Of a stretch of 18,910 nt of DNA, positions 1 through 8,084 are shown piece by piece. A program made the position numbers and the translations under genes. This DNA comes from JAWXVD01 sp044425705 (GTDB lineage: Bacteria > Bacillota > Clostridia > Lachnospirales > Lachnospiraceae), in NCBI GenBank assembly GCA_044425705.1, contig JAWXVD010000065.1:1-18910 (forward strand), in the 5' to 3' direction. Position 1 is the first letter of the stretch; every line of letters starts with the position of its first letter. The notes beneath the pieces were generated by a model. The model ran no database searches. It saw nothing but the letters and a program-made list of their open reading frames with translations, and was not told the DNA's origin.

Positions 1-140
1 GTTCAGCCATGCAAGAAAAAAGAATAAAATTGGCGTGGGAGCTTGCTCACTAAGACAATTTCTATTCTTTTTTCTTATGTGGCGCTCTGCCTCACCGAAA
101 AGCCGGCACTTTAGTGACGGTTTTGAGGGTGGCTGAACTG
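1..140. repeat. Inverted-repeat element at the window edge
   Basis: Bases 1-9 (gttcagcca) are the exact inverted copy of 130-138. Inside them, 13-31 pairs with 57-76 (19 of 20 positions, one base missing on the left) around a 25-nt loop that itself holds a small hairpin at 35-50. The element lies downstream of the ATPase gene and has no coding frame of interest. It looks like a palindromic intergenic element and may also end transcription of the ATPase gene. It could continue to the left of the window. Confidence 0.5.
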
Positions 141-222
141 TTATCTATTTTAGGTTCAACTCTGCCTCACCGAAAAGCTGGCACTTTAGTAACAGGTTAT
201 CGGTGGGGGCTAAACTGTTATC
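85..222. repeat. Two-copy structured direct repeat, 75-bp period
   Basis: Copy A (85-145) and copy B (160-222) share ctctgcctcaccgaaaag, then gc(c/t)ggcactttagt, and end in ggct(g/a)aactgttatc. Each copy can fold. In A, cctca (90-94) faces tgagg near 124-128. In B, cctcaccg (165-172) faces cggtgggg (201-208) with one wobble. Both keep an inner aaag...cttt stem. The stems persist although the bases differ, which hints at selection for structure. The repeat begins four bases after the ATPase stop codon, so a transcript-ending or 3'-protecting role is possible. No protein is encoded. Confidence 0.55.
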
Positions 223-226
223 CACC

Positions 227-1573
227 TCACAAGCCTGCAATATCCAACTCTACTATCATCTGACCAATTTTCTGTTCTTTCAGAAGATAGCACATATAAA
301 TTGGAAGGTATGTCACCGCACCTTTCATTTCTACATTCCCAATACAAAAAACATATGCCTTCTGGATGTGATATTCTGGCACATTCATAAAATTATCTAA
401 CGCTTTATGGGATTTATATTCTTTCCCAGACTTAACTTCTATCGGAACAACTTTTCCTTCCATTTCTATAACAAAGTCCATCTCACCTATATTTTTCTTT
501 TTACAGAAATATGGTTCAAATCCATTTGCTATTAATTGCTGAGCAACAATATTTTCAAAATGAGCTCCGTTGTTTACTTCTCCATTATTATTAATTAATT
601 CAATTTTTGTTTGTGACGGATATTCGCTGGTAAGCAATCCACTATCACTAGAAAAGAGTCTGAATACATTACTCTTTTTGCTAGCCAAAAGCGGAATAAC
701 TGGTGCATCAACATTATAAATCGGTAATGCCACACCCGCATCCTTTAACCACAAAAAGCTGTTTTCATACCTATCAAACTTAAGTTCTTTATCCAGCATA
801 GTGAAGATGAATTTCTTATTCTGCTTATTAAGTTCAGCAGGAATAATATCATATATAGACTTTAACTTAAGCTTTTTGTTCTCAAGTTCATATTGTGTAA
901 AATCCTCTTTATAAAGTGTTATGATATCTCGTTGTACTTTATCAACCTCTCTGATATCTTTTGTTTTAACATAAATTCCTACAGCATCTGGCATTCCACC
1001 AACAATGAGATATAGAAAAAACATGGATATAAGTTTCTGATGAATAAATTCATCCACAGGACTAGTCGTTTCAAACTTTTGTTTCAACATATCTAATGTT
1101 GTTTTTGAAACACTGTTCGCTACCATAAATTCTTCAAAATCCATAGGATACATCCTTAGAATAGTCAAGTATCCAACTGGAGCCGATGCTATTCCTTTTA
1201 ATTCAATCCCTAACAGAGATCCACTCATTACATATTTAAAACTTCCTTCATCAACAAGGAACTTAATTTTTGTAACTATTTCTGGACATTTTTGAATCTC
1301 ATCAAAAAAAACAACTGTTTCCTGTGGTTTACACTCTTCTGGCATAACCATTTTTAATTTAATCAAAAATTCTTCTGCGCTCATCTCAGCTTTTAAATAT
1401 TCAACCATCTCTGGTTGATCGATAAAATTCACTTCAAACTTAGTGTAACGACTCTTACCAATCTCATCTCTTATAAGCCATGTTTTTCCTATTTGCCTTG
1501 CACCTGTTACCAACAATGCCTTATTTGAATTTTCAAGCCATTCTTCAATTATAATTAAATCTTTTCTATACAT
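227..1573 (-). CDS. AAA_14/DUF4143 family ATPase
   Basis: A 448-residue ATP-binding protein of the widespread AAA_14 plus DUF4143 family, whose biological role is still unclear. The N-terminal P-loop domain has Walker A GARQIGKT at residues 24-31 and Walker B VVFFDE at 87-92, followed by a YVMSGS sensor-like strand. The C-terminal part has the family's restriction-endonuclease-like fold: an FENIVAQ helix, then GEMDFVI and PIEVKSG, which match the acidic/ExK core of PD-(D/E)XK proteins. Both halves look intact. The ATG start is preceded by GGAGG at a spacing of 9 bases. The gene stands alone, 155 bp downstream of the MFS gene, with three spaced repeat boxes in its upstream region. Family assignment is secure, but cellular function is not predicted. 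Confidence 0.9.
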   Translation of the reverse strand: MYRKDLIIIEEWLENSNKALLVTGARQIGKTWLIRDEIGKSRYTKFEVNFIDQPEMVEYLKAEMSAEEFLIKLKMVMPEECKPQETVVFFDEIQKCPEIVTKIKFLVDEGSFKYVMSGSLLGIELKGIASAPVGYLTILRMYPMDFEEFMVANSVSKTTLDMLKQKFETTSPVDEFIHQKLISMFFLYLIVGGMPDAVGIYVKTKDIREVDKVQRDIITLYKEDFTQYELENKKLKLKSIYDIIPAELNKQNKKFIFTMLDKELKFDRYENSFLWLKDAGVALPIYNVDAPVIPLLASKKSNVFRLFSSDSGLLTSEYPSQTKIELINNNGEVNNGAHFENIVAQQLIANGFEPYFCKKKNIGEMDFVIEMEGKVVPIEVKSGKEYKSHKALDNFMNVPEYHIQKAYVFCIGNVEMKGAVTYLPIYMCYLLKEQKIGQMIVELDIAGL

Positions 1574-1605
1574 GAATTTTTACCTCCAACTATACAATAC
1601 ATCAT

Positions 1606-1682
1606 TTGCCCCGTTTTTTCAATAGTATCGGTATTATATTGCCCCGTTTTTTATTTGATATTCATGTTATATTGCCCCGTTA
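1606..1682 (-). promoter_or_regulatory. Three 33-bp-phased ACGGGGCAA boxes
   Basis: On the plus strand ttgccccgtt begins at 1606, 1639 and 1672, exactly 33 bp apart, which is about three helical turns. Two copies continue as tttt, and two are followed on the minus strand by TATAA. The middle copy carries a perfect TATAAT (1633-1638) about 60 bp before the ATPase start, but I see no good -35 hexamer. The regular phasing suggests binding of a regulator on one DNA face, or a degenerate tandem repeat. No CRISPR-like repeat/spacer structure is present, since the conserved part is only about 10 bp. Confidence 0.55.
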
Positions 1683-1728
1683 TACTTAAAATAATTCAAA
1701 TATGTAAAATAAGACTTTCCGTTAAGAA

Positions 1729-2925
1729 TTATATCTTTTGCCATTTCTTCCCATACGCCAACATAGTAGTCAACATCACTGCTGGGAATATTATCACAAC
1801 TAGCAGACCTGCTTTAATTCCATATGCCGGAAGCTTTTCAGCAACTACCCCAATGATACCAGGTCCAGACATAGCTCCTATATCTCCTGCAAAAGCTAGA
1901 ATCGCAAACATAGCGGTACCACCAGCTCTACACTCCCTTGCTGCAATACTAAACACACCAGGCCACAAAATAGCTACCGAAAATCCACATAGTCCACAAC
2001 CGATTAATCCTAAAATTGGATGTGGTGCAAAAACAGCTAAAGCATAACTAAAAATACAAAGAATACAGCTACCGATAATAAAACGATTTAAGTCTACTCC
2101 ACCTTCACGTTTCCCATAATATAATCTTACACTTCCCATAGCAAAAGCAAAGAAACAAGGACCTAAAATATCTCCAAAAGTCTTGTTTACCCCTAAACCA
2201 ATTTCTGCAAAATAAGAAGCCCATTGTGACATGGCCAGTTCAGATGCTCCGGCACAAATCATTAATAAAATAAGTACCCAGAGAATCTTTTGCTTGAAAA
2301 GATTTAATACAGATACTCTTTCCGACTCTTCCACCAACTTCATAATTGGAACATTTGCAAACATAATTGTATTAACCACAGGCAATATTGCCCACATAAG
2401 AGGAATTACAAACCAATTTTCTTTTCCTATAAAATGTAGAATAATTGTTGATGCAAGAATAAACACCAAGCATCCCCAACAATAAAATGAATGTAGAATA
2501 CTCATAGCCTTATCTTTTGCATCAGAAGGAATCGCTTCCACAATAGGACTAACCATTACTTCTAACAAACCACCACCGATTCCATTTAATACAGTCGCAA
2601 ATACCAATCCTACAAATGCATTTGACATAATCATTGGTAAAATACCCATACTCAACAATCCCACAGCTGCTGTAGTATGTGCCACTACCATACCTCGCCT
2701 ATAGCCAATTTGGTCGCCATATCTCACCGCTAATAAATCCACAATAATTTGTGTTCCAAAATTAATAGCAATTAACAAACCTATCTTGTCTAAGGAAATC
2801 CCTAAGCTACTTTGATAAATGGCAAATAAAATAGGACTTACATTATTGATAATTCCCTGTACAATACATCCCAAATAACAAGCATAAATGGTAGCTTGAT
2901 AATTTTCTTTTATTCTAGTTTTCAT
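1729..2925 (-). CDS. MFS family transporter
   Basis: A 398-residue, very hydrophobic protein with about 12 predicted membrane helices, the normal length and topology of a major facilitator superfamily carrier. After the second helix, VRYGDQIGYRRGMVV resembles the MFS motif A loop (G-x-x-x-D-R/K-x-G-R/K-R/K), which is a family hallmark. Glycine-rich helices such as NGIGGGLLEVMVSP and GCGLCGFSVAILWP resemble sugar or drug carriers of the FucP/YfmO-like type. The substrate cannot be told from sequence. The start codon follows AAAGGGCGGAAATAAACA. It lies 195 bp downstream of the M14-like pair and probably has its own promoter. It could export or import a product of that operon, but this is only positional inference. 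Confidence 0.85.
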   Translation of the reverse strand: MKTRIKENYQATIYACYLGCIVQGIINNVSPILFAIYQSSLGISLDKIGLLIAINFGTQIIVDLLAVRYGDQIGYRRGMVVAHTTAAVGLLSMGILPMIMSNAFVGLVFATVLNGIGGGLLEVMVSPIVEAIPSDAKDKAMSILHSFYCWGCLVFILASTIILHFIGKENWFVIPLMWAILPVVNTIMFANVPIMKLVEESERVSVLNLFKQKILWVLILLMICAGASELAMSQWASYFAEIGLGVNKTFGDILGPCFFAFAMGSVRLYYGKREGGVDLNRFIIGSCILCIFSYALAVFAPHPILGLIGCGLCGFSVAILWPGVFSIAARECRAGGTAMFAILAFAGDIGAMSGPGIIGVVAEKLPAYGIKAGLLVVIIFPAVMLTTMLAYGKKWQKI

Positions 2926-2965
2926 TGTTTATTTCCGCCCTTTACATTCTTTTGTTTTTTACAAA

Positions 2966-2994
2966 ATTATACTTCAAAGGGTAGTATATCACAT
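2966..2994 (-). promoter_or_regulatory. Weak candidate promoter for the MFS gene
   Basis: On the minus strand a perfect TATAAT occupies 2966-2971. With a 17-base spacer the upstream hexamer is ATGTGA, a poor -35. The site is about 40 bp before the MFS start codon. Only the -10 element is convincing. The 195-bp gap before the gene supports an independent start of transcription. Confidence 0.3.
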
Positions 2995-3119
2995 ATACCT
3001 CTTATGGCATATAGCCTATTTAAAAATAATAAAAATGATTCCTTTACCATACCCATTGACAATAGCCAATATTTTTAACGGTGTGATGGCATTACGCAAC
3101 ATGATTTTGATTTTAAAAT

Positions 3120-4070
3120 TTATAAGAAGTCTCCATTTGGAATAATCTTATATACCGCTGTATTTTCGTACATTTTATCTTCATTTCTAGCAAATAAAAT
3201 AGTACCATCTACATCAGAAACAATCTCATCTATTTGCATACCTTCATAGGCATCGATAATTTCCGCTAACACTTGATTCTTTCTCACCAAATCTCCTGCT
3301 TTTACATAGCTATCAAAGAAACCTGCTTTTCTTGCACGTATGGTTACAATTTCCTTTGTTCTTGTTATCTGTGATACATACCCTTCATGTCCAGCAAATT
3401 TGATAATGCCTTGCTTGCTCAAAAAATTCAACATGGCAACCACAGCTTGCTTTGCACTATTTTTATCAATGGTATCTGTTGTGGTAGTATAGATAGAGAA
3501 AGCCTTAGTTCCCCAAACTTGCCAATTATAATTTAAAGTAGCCGTATCATAAGGTCTTGGTTCATGAGAAATCACGTAAGGTAAACCAAATTGTTTTGCT
3601 AATTCTAATAATTCCACATCTGGCTCTTCACTAATTTTCATAACTCTAACATGAGGAATAAAATTTCCTGGCATATAAAATGAGGCCAACTGCATTCCAT
3701 ATGTATACTCATTAATTGCTTCAAACACTCCTCCTGCAATTCGTTGGGTTGTCTCTCCTAAATCATATCCTGGAAACATACGGTTAATATCTGTATTGTC
3801 GATACCCCAAAATCTTTTCTTTGTATTCATAGAATAATTATTAGCAGAAGGCACTACTAGAATTTCTTTCCCCTTTATGATTCTCCCGGCTTCCTCTAAA
3901 TGTTTTAAAGTTTCTACTAATTTAGCACAAACATACAATTGCTGATTTTCATTCCCCCTTAGGCTACCCACAATACAAGCCGCCTTTTCTCCCGAACCAA
4001 AGGAATATCCCGTCACTCGAAAATCATCTCTATATAATGCTGGAATTTGAAAAATCACTTTCTTTTCCAT
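3120..4070 (-). CDS. Degenerate AstE/AspA-like M14 hydrolase paralogue (probable pseudoenzyme)
   Basis: About 316 residues from the ATG at 4070. An in-frame TTG at 4082 would add four residues but sits one base from AAAGG. The protein aligns along its length with the next gene upstream and keeps the fold markers: IVGSLRGNE, NRMFPG and a C-terminal barrel-like segment (AGFFDSYVKAGDLVRKNQVL). The active site is lost. In TTG numbering, the first zinc His of HGDE is Arg42, the Glu is kept (Glu45), the zinc His of DIHAS is Leu132 (MQLAS), and the catalytic Glu of VVEMG is Tyr198. Hydrolysis by the usual zinc mechanism is therefore unlikely. It may be a binding or regulatory partner of the intact paralogue. 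The 113-bp gap to that gene suggests the same transcript. Confidence 0.85.
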   Translation of the reverse strand: MEKKVIFQIPALYRDDFRVTGYSFGSGEKAACIVGSLRGNENQQLYVCAKLVETLKHLEEAGRIIKGKEILVVPSANNYSMNTKKRFWGIDNTDINRMFPGYDLGETTQRIAGGVFEAINEYTYGMQLASFYMPGNFIPHVRVMKISEEPDVELLELAKQFGLPYVISHEPRPYDTATLNYNWQVWGTKAFSIYTTTTDTIDKNSAKQAVVAMLNFLSKQGIIKFAGHEGYVSQITRTKEIVTIRARKAGFFDSYVKAGDLVRKNQVLAEIIDAYEGMQIDEIVSDVDGTILFARNEDKMYENTAVYKIIPNGDFL

Positions 4071-4183
4071 ATGTATAACCAAACCTTTCTCACAGTACTA
4101 TTGCTATGAACTGCTAATTTTTCTTACAATATACCTTTTCGTGTATTTGACACTTCTCTTTTAGTATCTTTTTTGATGTACCT

Positions 4184-5143
4184 TTATTTCTGATACACTT
4201 CTTCTTTCAATATTCTTCCCATCAAAGAGCCTTCACTCACAATCGGATATTCCCTAATTGTAAAAAGCCATCCTGTATACGGTGCTAAAATAGGTGCCAA
4301 TTCCAATCCGCTTAAAGGGTTAACTACTGAACCGATCAATTCTCCTTTTTTCACAAAACTACCATGTTCTTTTTCTTTAACAAAAATACCACATGCTGGT
4401 GCATTTAAGAAACAAACATCATCCATTCCATCTGAGATAATAGGTTTTCTTACCTCTATTTCTTCACCTGTATCATAAATCCCTAACTGTTTCATCAAGT
4501 GCAAAATACCATCTACTAATTGATTCCCATATTCTTTTGTAATTCTCATTCCTACACCCATCTCAACTACTAAAGTAGGGGTTCCCAATTCATTCAAACT
4601 ATGAGCAAAGGTAGCTTCTAATACAGTACTTTCCCCATGAATCCAAATAAAATCGACATTTGCATTTTTTGCAAATTCCAGAGAACTTTCTGCATGCAAT
4701 TGATTGATTCTAATTTGTGGTACCTCTGTCAAAAAAACATTACTGGCATGAATGTCTATACATAAGTCTGAACCTACAATATCTTCCAATATTTCTGCTG
4801 CCAAATATTCATTCATATCTCCATCTTTACGACCAGGAAAAATACGGTTCATATCTAAGTCAAAGGCAGGAATTCCCCTTGTAACAGAATCGATTCCAAA
4901 GGGATTTAGGGCAGGATAAATATCTACAATTCCGTGTAATTTTTCTATATTTTTTTGAATCAAAGATGACAATTGATAACATACATATTGTCCTTCTAAT
5001 TCATCACCATGAATCCCTGTTACAATGCTAATCCGTTTCATATTTTCTATTTTTTGATTATTGTTTGGTGGCAATAATCTCATTTTTTTAACCGGTAGTA
5101 TTTCATCTACCGGAAGCCCTACCTGTGCAATTGTTTCTATCAT
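4184..5143 (-). CDS. Succinylglutamate desuccinylase/aspartoacylase (M14) family hydrolase
   Basis: 319 residues, full length for this zinc hydrolase family, which cleaves acyl-amino acid amide bonds or terminal residues of small peptides. Zinc ligands are visible as H45-x-x-E48 in TGIHGDELEG and His132 in CIDIHAS. NRIFPG (99-104) supplies the conserved substrate Arg, and Glu194 in LVVEMG is the catalytic base. After residue about 235 comes the family's C-terminal barrel-like domain (ACGIFVKEKEHGSFVKKGEL). Its ATG overlaps the transglutaminase stop as ATGA, a mark of translational coupling, and AAGGAG lies 11 bases upstream. Being in this operon, it most likely trims or releases a peptide-like product. 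The exact substrate is unknown, and the astE or aspA names should not be transferred. Confidence 0.9.
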   Translation of the reverse strand: MIETIAQVGLPVDEILPVKKMRLLPPNNNQKIENMKRISIVTGIHGDELEGQYVCYQLSSLIQKNIEKLHGIVDIYPALNPFGIDSVTRGIPAFDLDMNRIFPGRKDGDMNEYLAAEILEDIVGSDLCIDIHASNVFLTEVPQIRINQLHAESSLEFAKNANVDFIWIHGESTVLEATFAHSLNELGTPTLVVEMGVGMRITKEYGNQLVDGILHLMKQLGIYDTGEEIEVRKPIISDGMDDVCFLNAPACGIFVKEKEHGSFVKKGELIGSVVNPLSGLELAPILAPYTGWLFTIREYPIVSEGSLMGRILKEEVYQK

Positions 5144-6030
5144 AATATGTCTTGCTCCTTCTCTATATATTCATAAACAATAGCCGAAATATTTTGGTAC
5201 TGTGTCCCACCGCCCGAAAATATACCTTGATTAATCATACAATCCAAATAATCTCGACCACATGACATCTTTATATGTTGATCATCTACAATTAAATTAT
5301 TAGTAGGATCAATTGCAATCCACCTACCTACTTCCTTATGTTCAAAGCTAGTTTCAAAAATTTCTACCCAAGCATGGCTATACCCTTCTCCTTCTAGCAA
5401 CCCAACCACATAACGAGCTGGAATTTTTGCCATTCTACACAAAGAAATCAGAATATGGGCATAATCTTGGCACACTCCTTTTCCTAAAACAAAGGCTTCC
5501 TCTGCCGTAGTACTTACATCTGTCGCTCCTTTTTCATATATAAAATCAGAGTGTAGTTTTTCCATCATATATATGGCTTTTTCATAGGAAGAATCTATTC
5601 TAGTCACCATTTGTTCTGATGCATCTTTCATTCCTATCTGTAAAGCATTAGTCTCTTTCTTTTCTTCTAAATGAAACGTAGCAAAATAAGCTTTTAATGC
5701 ATCACCCGGCTTTGTTACTGCTGTGTGATATTTATAAAAGCCTACTTTGTATTTATTTTCATATGTTGTTTTCTGTTTACCTGTATCAACTAATCCTGTC
5801 ACATCTACATAAAATTTGTCATGCTCCAGTGGTGCATATCCAGTTAAACATACATTCTGAAATGAGTCATCACTCTTAGAAATAAATTGATTAGGGTATA
5901 CATCAACTGTAAGTTCCTTTATTTGTTGATAATCATTATCTTTTGGCATACATTTTAAGGTGAATCGATGATTACTGATTGTTGTATCAAATGTAAGATC
6001 CATATGATAATGAAAACGTAATTGCTTCAT
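5140..6030 (-). CDS. Transglutaminase-like cysteine peptidase/transferase
   Basis: 296 residues. The N-terminal half (about 1-120) is a beta-rich domain often found before bacterial transglutaminase-like cores. The core carries the full triad: Cys187 in GKGVCQDYAH, His219 in GYSHAWVEI and Asp241 in AIDPTNN. The spacing and surrounding residues are typical of the superfamily that includes papain-like amidases and cross-linking enzymes. There is no signal peptide, so it acts in the cytosol. It sits 25 bp after the alpha-E gene and shares ATGA with the M14 gene. Transglutaminase, alpha-E and circularly permuted ATP-grasp genes are a known recurring trio, predicted to make and process an unidentified peptide or amide-linked modification. 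The reaction here is inferred from family only. Confidence 0.9.
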   Translation of the reverse strand: MKQLRFHYHMDLTFDTTISNHRFTLKCMPKDNDYQQIKELTVDVYPNQFISKSDDSFQNVCLTGYAPLEHDKFYVDVTGLVDTGKQKTTYENKYKVGFYKYHTAVTKPGDALKAYFATFHLEEKKETNALQIGMKDASEQMVTRIDSSYEKAIYMMEKLHSDFIYEKGATDVSTTAEEAFVLGKGVCQDYAHILISLCRMAKIPARYVVGLLEGEGYSHAWVEIFETSFEHKEVGRWIAIDPTNNLIVDDQHIKMSCGRDYLDCMINQGIFSGGGTQYQNISAIVYEYIEKEQDIL

Positions 6031-6055
6031 AGTACATTCTTTCCTTCCCCAGCAG

Positions 6056-6718
6056 TTAAATTAAATGCTCTGCTTCATATACTATACTAGCATAATCTAA
6101 GTCCTCACTGTTAGATAAATCCATTAAGTATTGCAGTTTTTCTTTATCATAAGCAAGTTTTGTCAATTCTATACGTCCTTTTAATCGGCTTGTTTCTCTT
6201 GATAAGTCTTTTTTTGTACCATGTAAACGTCCATATAAACTTAATCGTTCGATATGTTTTCCAGTTTTAATAATATTTCTAGTATTACGATTATCTGTAC
6301 AATCATCAATCATGCCCCAAAATGCCATTAAATCATCCATTACTTTTTGCAATTCAATCAATGGAGCTTTTGAAATACTGGCTTTTTGCATATCGTAAAT
6401 AGCCAGTTGTATGTATGCAAGTGTTTCACTGCTAATTTCCTCTCGCAGTACGATTGCATTGTCATATGCTCGAATCAAATTATTATAAATAGAATTGATA
6501 TCTTGTGTATCAAAACAGTACCTAGTAGTGAAATCTTCACTAGAGCTATAAATATTCGGAATATCTAATTTTTCACAAACTCTAACATAGTAATCTGAAT
6601 TTAAATCTATCATAATATCATAACCACGCGAAAACAATCGCAATGTCGTGTATACACGCTCTGTATAACGTCCTAACCAATATAATTTATCTGTATGTTC
6701 TAATAAGATAATACCCAT
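6056..6718 (-). CDS. Short alpha-E domain protein
   Basis: 220 helical residues matching the alpha-E family (COG2307). The start LLEHTDKLYWLGRYTERV corresponds to the usual NLYWLGRYLERA signature. Later AYDNAIVLREEISSET and IKTGKHIERL match the conserved N-A-x-x-x-R-E-x-I-S and G-R-x-L-E-R segments. Family members are commonly near 300 residues, so the last third is missing or this is a short lineage variant. The stop is clean and the next gene starts 25 bp later, so I see no sign of a frameshift. It overlaps the ATP-grasp gene by 19 bp, with GGAGGAGG 12 bases before its ATG. The family has no proven activity but accompanies the ATP-grasp and transglutaminase partners, probably in one complex. 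Confidence 0.85.
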   Translation of the reverse strand: MGIILLEHTDKLYWLGRYTERVYTTLRLFSRGYDIMIDLNSDYYVRVCEKLDIPNIYSSSEDFTTRYCFDTQDINSIYNNLIRAYDNAIVLREEISSETLAYIQLAIYDMQKASISKAPLIELQKVMDDLMAFWGMIDDCTDNRNTRNIIKTGKHIERLSLYGRLHGTKKDLSRETSRLKGRIELTKLAYDKEKLQYLMDLSNSEDLDYASIVYEAEHLI

Positions 6719-8019
6719 GTGTCTTTAAAACCTCCTCCTTGAGATGAATTTACAATAAATGAATCAGGATTTCTCGTAAAACGTGTCAATCCACTTTTCC
6801 AAACCATTGGTTCTTCTGCCATCAATACAAAAGCTCTTAAATCTGCCTTTCTTTCTACAATCTTTCCATCATCTACAATATCAATTCCTAAGAAATCGAT
6901 GACTTCTTGGGCAATAAAACGACGTGGTTCCGCTTTCATCAATGTAATAAAACTTTCTTTCTCTTCTTTTGTCATCTTATTTCCAAAAACAACCCCGTAA
7001 CCACCGGCTTCAGCTACGTCTTTTAATACAAGATTATCAAAATTTTCTAATACATAATCCATATCTTCTTGATAAAAGGGCAGATAGGTAGGTGCATTTT
7101 TTAAAATTGGCTCTTCATTCAAATAATAAGAAATCATTTTAGGTACAAAATAGTAAATCCCTTTATCATCTGCTACCCCATTACCCGGTGCATTAATCAA
7201 GGCTACATTTCCTTTTCTAAACACATCATATAAATGTGGAATCCCGATCACAGAATCACTACAAAATGACATAGGATCTAAGTATTCATCAGAAATTCTT
7301 CTATAAATAACACCAACCTTTTCTTTCTTTCCTGTATGGCCAATAAAGTAAACATGATCGTCTTCCACAATCAACTCATTTCCTGTTGCCAAATGTGCAC
7401 CTGTCTGTTCTGCTAAATAAGAATGTTCAAAATAAGCTGCATTATATCTACCTGGTGTCAACACAACACTATGTCCACCTGTATTTACATAGTCCATTGT
7501 TTTCTTCAACAAAGCTGCATAATTACGGTTATCTTCTATCTGATTATCATGGAAGGTATGAGGACTGCTACGTCTTGTTAGCTCTCTTGCTATCATAGGA
7601 TAAGATGCCCCTGATGGAACACGTAAATTATCTTCTAATATGTACCATGTGCCATCCTTACTCTGTACCAAATCGATACCCGATATATGAGAATAAATTC
7701 CTTTCGATGGTATGACACCCTCGCATTGAGATAAATATCCACTTGATGCATAAATAAATTCTTCTGGAACAATATTATCTTTTACAATATTCTTCTCATG
7801 ATAAATATCTTTAATAAATAAATTCAGTGCTTTCACTCTTTGCTTCAAACCTTTTTCCAATACATCAAATTCTTCTTTCGGAATAATTCTCGGTATGGTA
7901 TCAAAGGGAAATAATTGTTCATTAAAGGTATTATTTTTATAAATACCAAACTTCACACCATATCGTGCTAATAGCTCATTGATGATATCTTTTTGATCTA
8001 ATAAATTTTCGTATAACAT
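6700..8019 (-). CDS. Circularly permuted ATP-grasp protein (COG2308-like)
   Basis: 439 residues from the ATG at 8019. An in-frame ATG at 8064 lies inside a terminator hairpin, while 8019 has AGGAGG (8028-8033) at an 8-base spacing, so the shorter form is chosen. Conserved family blocks are all present: YNAAYFEHSYLAEQTG, VIYRRISDEYLDP, NAPGNGVADDKGIYYFVPK, LVLKDVAEAGGYGVVFG (glycine-rich ATP loop), KADLRAFVL and the C-terminal NSSQGGGFKDTWVL. ATP-grasp enzymes join a carboxylate to an amine through an acyl-phosphate, and this permuted clade is predicted to be a peptide or amide ligase. It is the first gene of the operon. The leader contains a promoter and an intrinsic terminator, suggesting attenuation. 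Confidence 0.92.
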   Translation of the reverse strand: MLYENLLDQKDIINELLARYGVKFGIYKNNTFNEQLFPFDTIPRIIPKEEFDVLEKGLKQRVKALNLFIKDIYHEKNIVKDNIVPEEFIYASSGYLSQCEGVIPSKGIYSHISGIDLVQSKDGTWYILEDNLRVPSGASYPMIARELTRRSSPHTFHDNQIEDNRNYAALLKKTMDYVNTGGHSVVLTPGRYNAAYFEHSYLAEQTGAHLATGNELIVEDDHVYFIGHTGKKEKVGVIYRRISDEYLDPMSFCSDSVIGIPHLYDVFRKGNVALINAPGNGVADDKGIYYFVPKMISYYLNEEPILKNAPTYLPFYQEDMDYVLENFDNLVLKDVAEAGGYGVVFGNKMTKEEKESFITLMKAEPRRFIAQEVIDFLGIDIVDDGKIVERKADLRAFVLMAEEPMVWKSGLTRFTRNPDSFIVNSSQGGGFKDTWVLSY

Positions 8020-8027
8020 GTATCTCT

Positions 8028-8033
8028 CCTCCT
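8028..8033 (-). promoter_or_regulatory. Shine-Dalgarno of the ATP-grasp gene
   Basis: On the minus strand AGGAGG ends eight bases before the ATG at 8019. It decides the start codon in favour of 8019 over 8064. Only four bases separate it from the T-tract of the upstream terminator. Confidence 0.8.
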
Positions 8034-8037
8034 CAAT

Positions 8038-8070
8038 AAAAAAAGGCGCTCTGCAATTATGCAAAACGCC
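8038..8070 (-). terminator. Intrinsic terminator/possible attenuator before the ATP-grasp gene
   Basis: On the minus strand 8070-8060 pairs with 8055-8045: an 11-bp stem (GGCGTTTTGCA with TGCAGAGCGCC, two G-U pairs) and a TAAT loop. Seven T residues follow at 8044-8038. This is a textbook Rho-independent terminator. It can end the higBA transcript, but it also lies inside the leader of the ATP-grasp operon, because the only good promoter I see is upstream of it. On the plus strand a T-rich run follows too, so it may work in both directions. Confidence 0.85.
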
Positions 8071-8084
8071 CTTGTTCTTTTTTT

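Noticed and set aside
1606..1682. Short CRISPR array
   Set aside because: The conserved part is only about 10 bp in three copies with related AT-rich spacers, and no cas genes are nearby.
1655..2047. Plus-strand 130-codon reading frame opposite the MFS gene
   Set aside because: It runs antisense to a clear transporter gene, has no ribosome site or family resemblance, and its composition mirrors the opposite strand.
8020..8064. Longer ATP-grasp start at 8064
   Set aside because: This ATG lies inside the terminator hairpin, and the next ATG has a strong AGGAGG.
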